A program made the position numbers and the translations under genes. Of a stretch of DNA of 5,960 nt, positions 5,296 through 5,960 are shown piece by piece. Where the stretch lies: NCBI GenBank assembly GCA_017555325.1, contig JAFZGR010000160.1, positions 1 through 5,960 of the forward strand. Reading direction: 5' to 3'. The notes under the pieces are model-generated. The model did no database searches. It was not told the DNA's origin and was given only the letters and a program-made list of their open reading frames with translations. How positions within the stretch are numbered: position 1 is the stretch's first letter; each line of letters opens with the position of its first letter. The DNA comes from Alphaproteobacteria bacterium. GTDB taxonomy: Bacteria > Pseudomonadota > Alphaproteobacteria > CAAHEQ01 > UBA3637.

Positions 5296-5960
5296 TCTTT
5301 TTTCCTTTTTTTGTTATAAACTCCTGAAACAAAGATACATCTTCTGGTTTCAATTTAACAAAAAGCGTAATTGTCTTTTCATTATCTGTCCGTTTGACAA
5401 TCTGCCCCTTTTGATATAAACGAGCTAATGTTTTTCCATCTTCAATCGGGATCATCAACTTATATATCTGCCTGTCTTTATTTAATGTTTCTTCAATACA
5501 GAACAATAATTCTTTGACGCCTTCTCCCGTTATGGCAGAAATCGGCCATTCTTTATCCTTCCATTTTTTCTGATTACAAATCATCTGCCGATCATCCGGT
5601 TCAAACATATCAATTTTATTCAAAGCTTCAATCAGTTCGCAATCAACTTTTTCCTTTAAGCCTAAATCCGATAAAACAGCTTCTACATCTTTTTTTTGAG
5701 CTTTTGTATCCGGATGAAAATAATCCCTCACATGTACAATTACATCAGCTTCCAACACTTCTTCTAACGTTGCCCGAAACGCCATAACCAATTCGGTCGG
5801 CAAATCAGAAACAAAACCGACCGTATCGGATAAAATGGCAATTTGTCCACTAGGCAATTTAATTTGTCGCATTGTCGGATCTAATGTGGCAAACAACATA
5901 TCCTTTGCAAATACATCGGCCTGTGTTAATTTATTAAACAACGTTGATTTTCCAGCATTT
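5288..5960 (-). CDS. hflX: GTPase HflX, C-terminal half (cut by window edge)
   Basis: The visible 223 residues are the C-terminal half of HflX, a ribosome-binding GTPase that splits or rescues stalled 70S ribosomes under stress. The reading frame runs off the right edge inside the Walker A, starting at 'NAGKSTLFNKLT', so the apparent TTG start near 5941 is not a real start. Further G-domain parts follow: the switch I 'ATLDPTMR', G3 'DTVGF', G4 'NKID' and G5 'SAITGEG'. A small C-terminal domain ends in 'KKGKKNG'. 'HVRDYFHPDTKAQ' replaces the 'VDxSHP' seen in many HflX proteins and resembles alphaproteobacterial forms. The missing part should hold the N-terminal HflX domain and the first P-loop glycines. 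It is the first gene of the minus-strand run and overlaps the RNHCP gene. Confidence 0.93.
   Translation of the reverse strand, partial: NAGKSTLFNKLTQADVFAKDMLFATLDPTMRQIKLPSGQIAILSDTVGFVSDLPTELVMAFRATLEEVLEADVIVHVRDYFHPDTKAQKKDVEAVLSDLGLKEKVDCELIEALNKIDMFEPDDRQMICNQKKWKDKEWPISAITGEGVKELLFCIEETLNKDRQIYKLMIPIEDGKTLARLYQKGQIVKRTDNEKTITLFVKLKPEDVSLFQEFITKKGKKNG

Noticed and set aside
1570..5830. Recurring CGGATA words as a possible uptake or binding sequence
   Set aside because: Most copies lie inside genes and come from Tyr-Pro (TAT CCG) or Leu-Ser-Asp (TTA TCC GAT) codons, so coding explains them.
5939..5941. A TTG start for the hflX-frame gene
   Set aside because: The upstream codons continue in frame to the edge and encode N-A-G-K-S-T, the Walker A of HflX, so this TTG is an internal Leu codon.

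Overview
The window is AT-rich (roughly one third G+C by eye) and gene-dense. It most likely comes from an AT-rich alphaproteobacterium, perhaps host-associated or gut. The best lineage clue is the partial HflX GTPase at the right edge. Its 'TLDPTMR' switch and 'HVRD..HPDT.AQ' stretch are the form I associate with alphaproteobacterial HflX. This placement is an inference from remembered family patterns, not from a search.

Layout: one plus-strand gene (25-804) encodes a probable lipoprotein. It converges across a 102-base gap on a run of eight minus-strand genes that fills the rest of the window. Read in the direction of transcription (right to left) these are: hflX (5' end outside the window); a small RNHCP-type zinc-ribbon protein overlapping hflX by 8 bases; a HAD-fold 5'(3')-deoxyribonucleotidase-like phosphatase; a P-loop kinase-like protein; an alkaline-phosphatase-superfamily nucleotide pyrophosphatase/phosphodiesterase; two different GNAT N-acetyltransferases; and a six-helix VUT/YhhQ-type transporter of the queuosine-precursor family. 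Gaps are -8, 46, 15, 70, 0 (or 12), 10 and 3 bases. The string therefore looks like one or two operons.

The 70-base gap before the phosphodiesterase gene holds a good sigma-70-type promoter: TTGACA, a 17-base spacer, then TATCTT. This suggests two transcription units. One is hflX-RNHCP-phosphatase-kinase. The other is phosphodiesterase-GNAT-GNAT-transporter.

Several products are of nucleotide-handling type: a nucleotidase-like HAD, a small P-loop kinase, a cytosolic pyrophosphatase/phosphodiesterase and a 7-deazaguanine/queuine-type transporter. A salvage theme is possible, but nothing in the sequence proves a shared pathway. I saw no tRNA or rRNA gene, CRISPR array, insertion sequence, riboswitch or frameshifted gene. 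No gap without a gene exceeds 102 bases.
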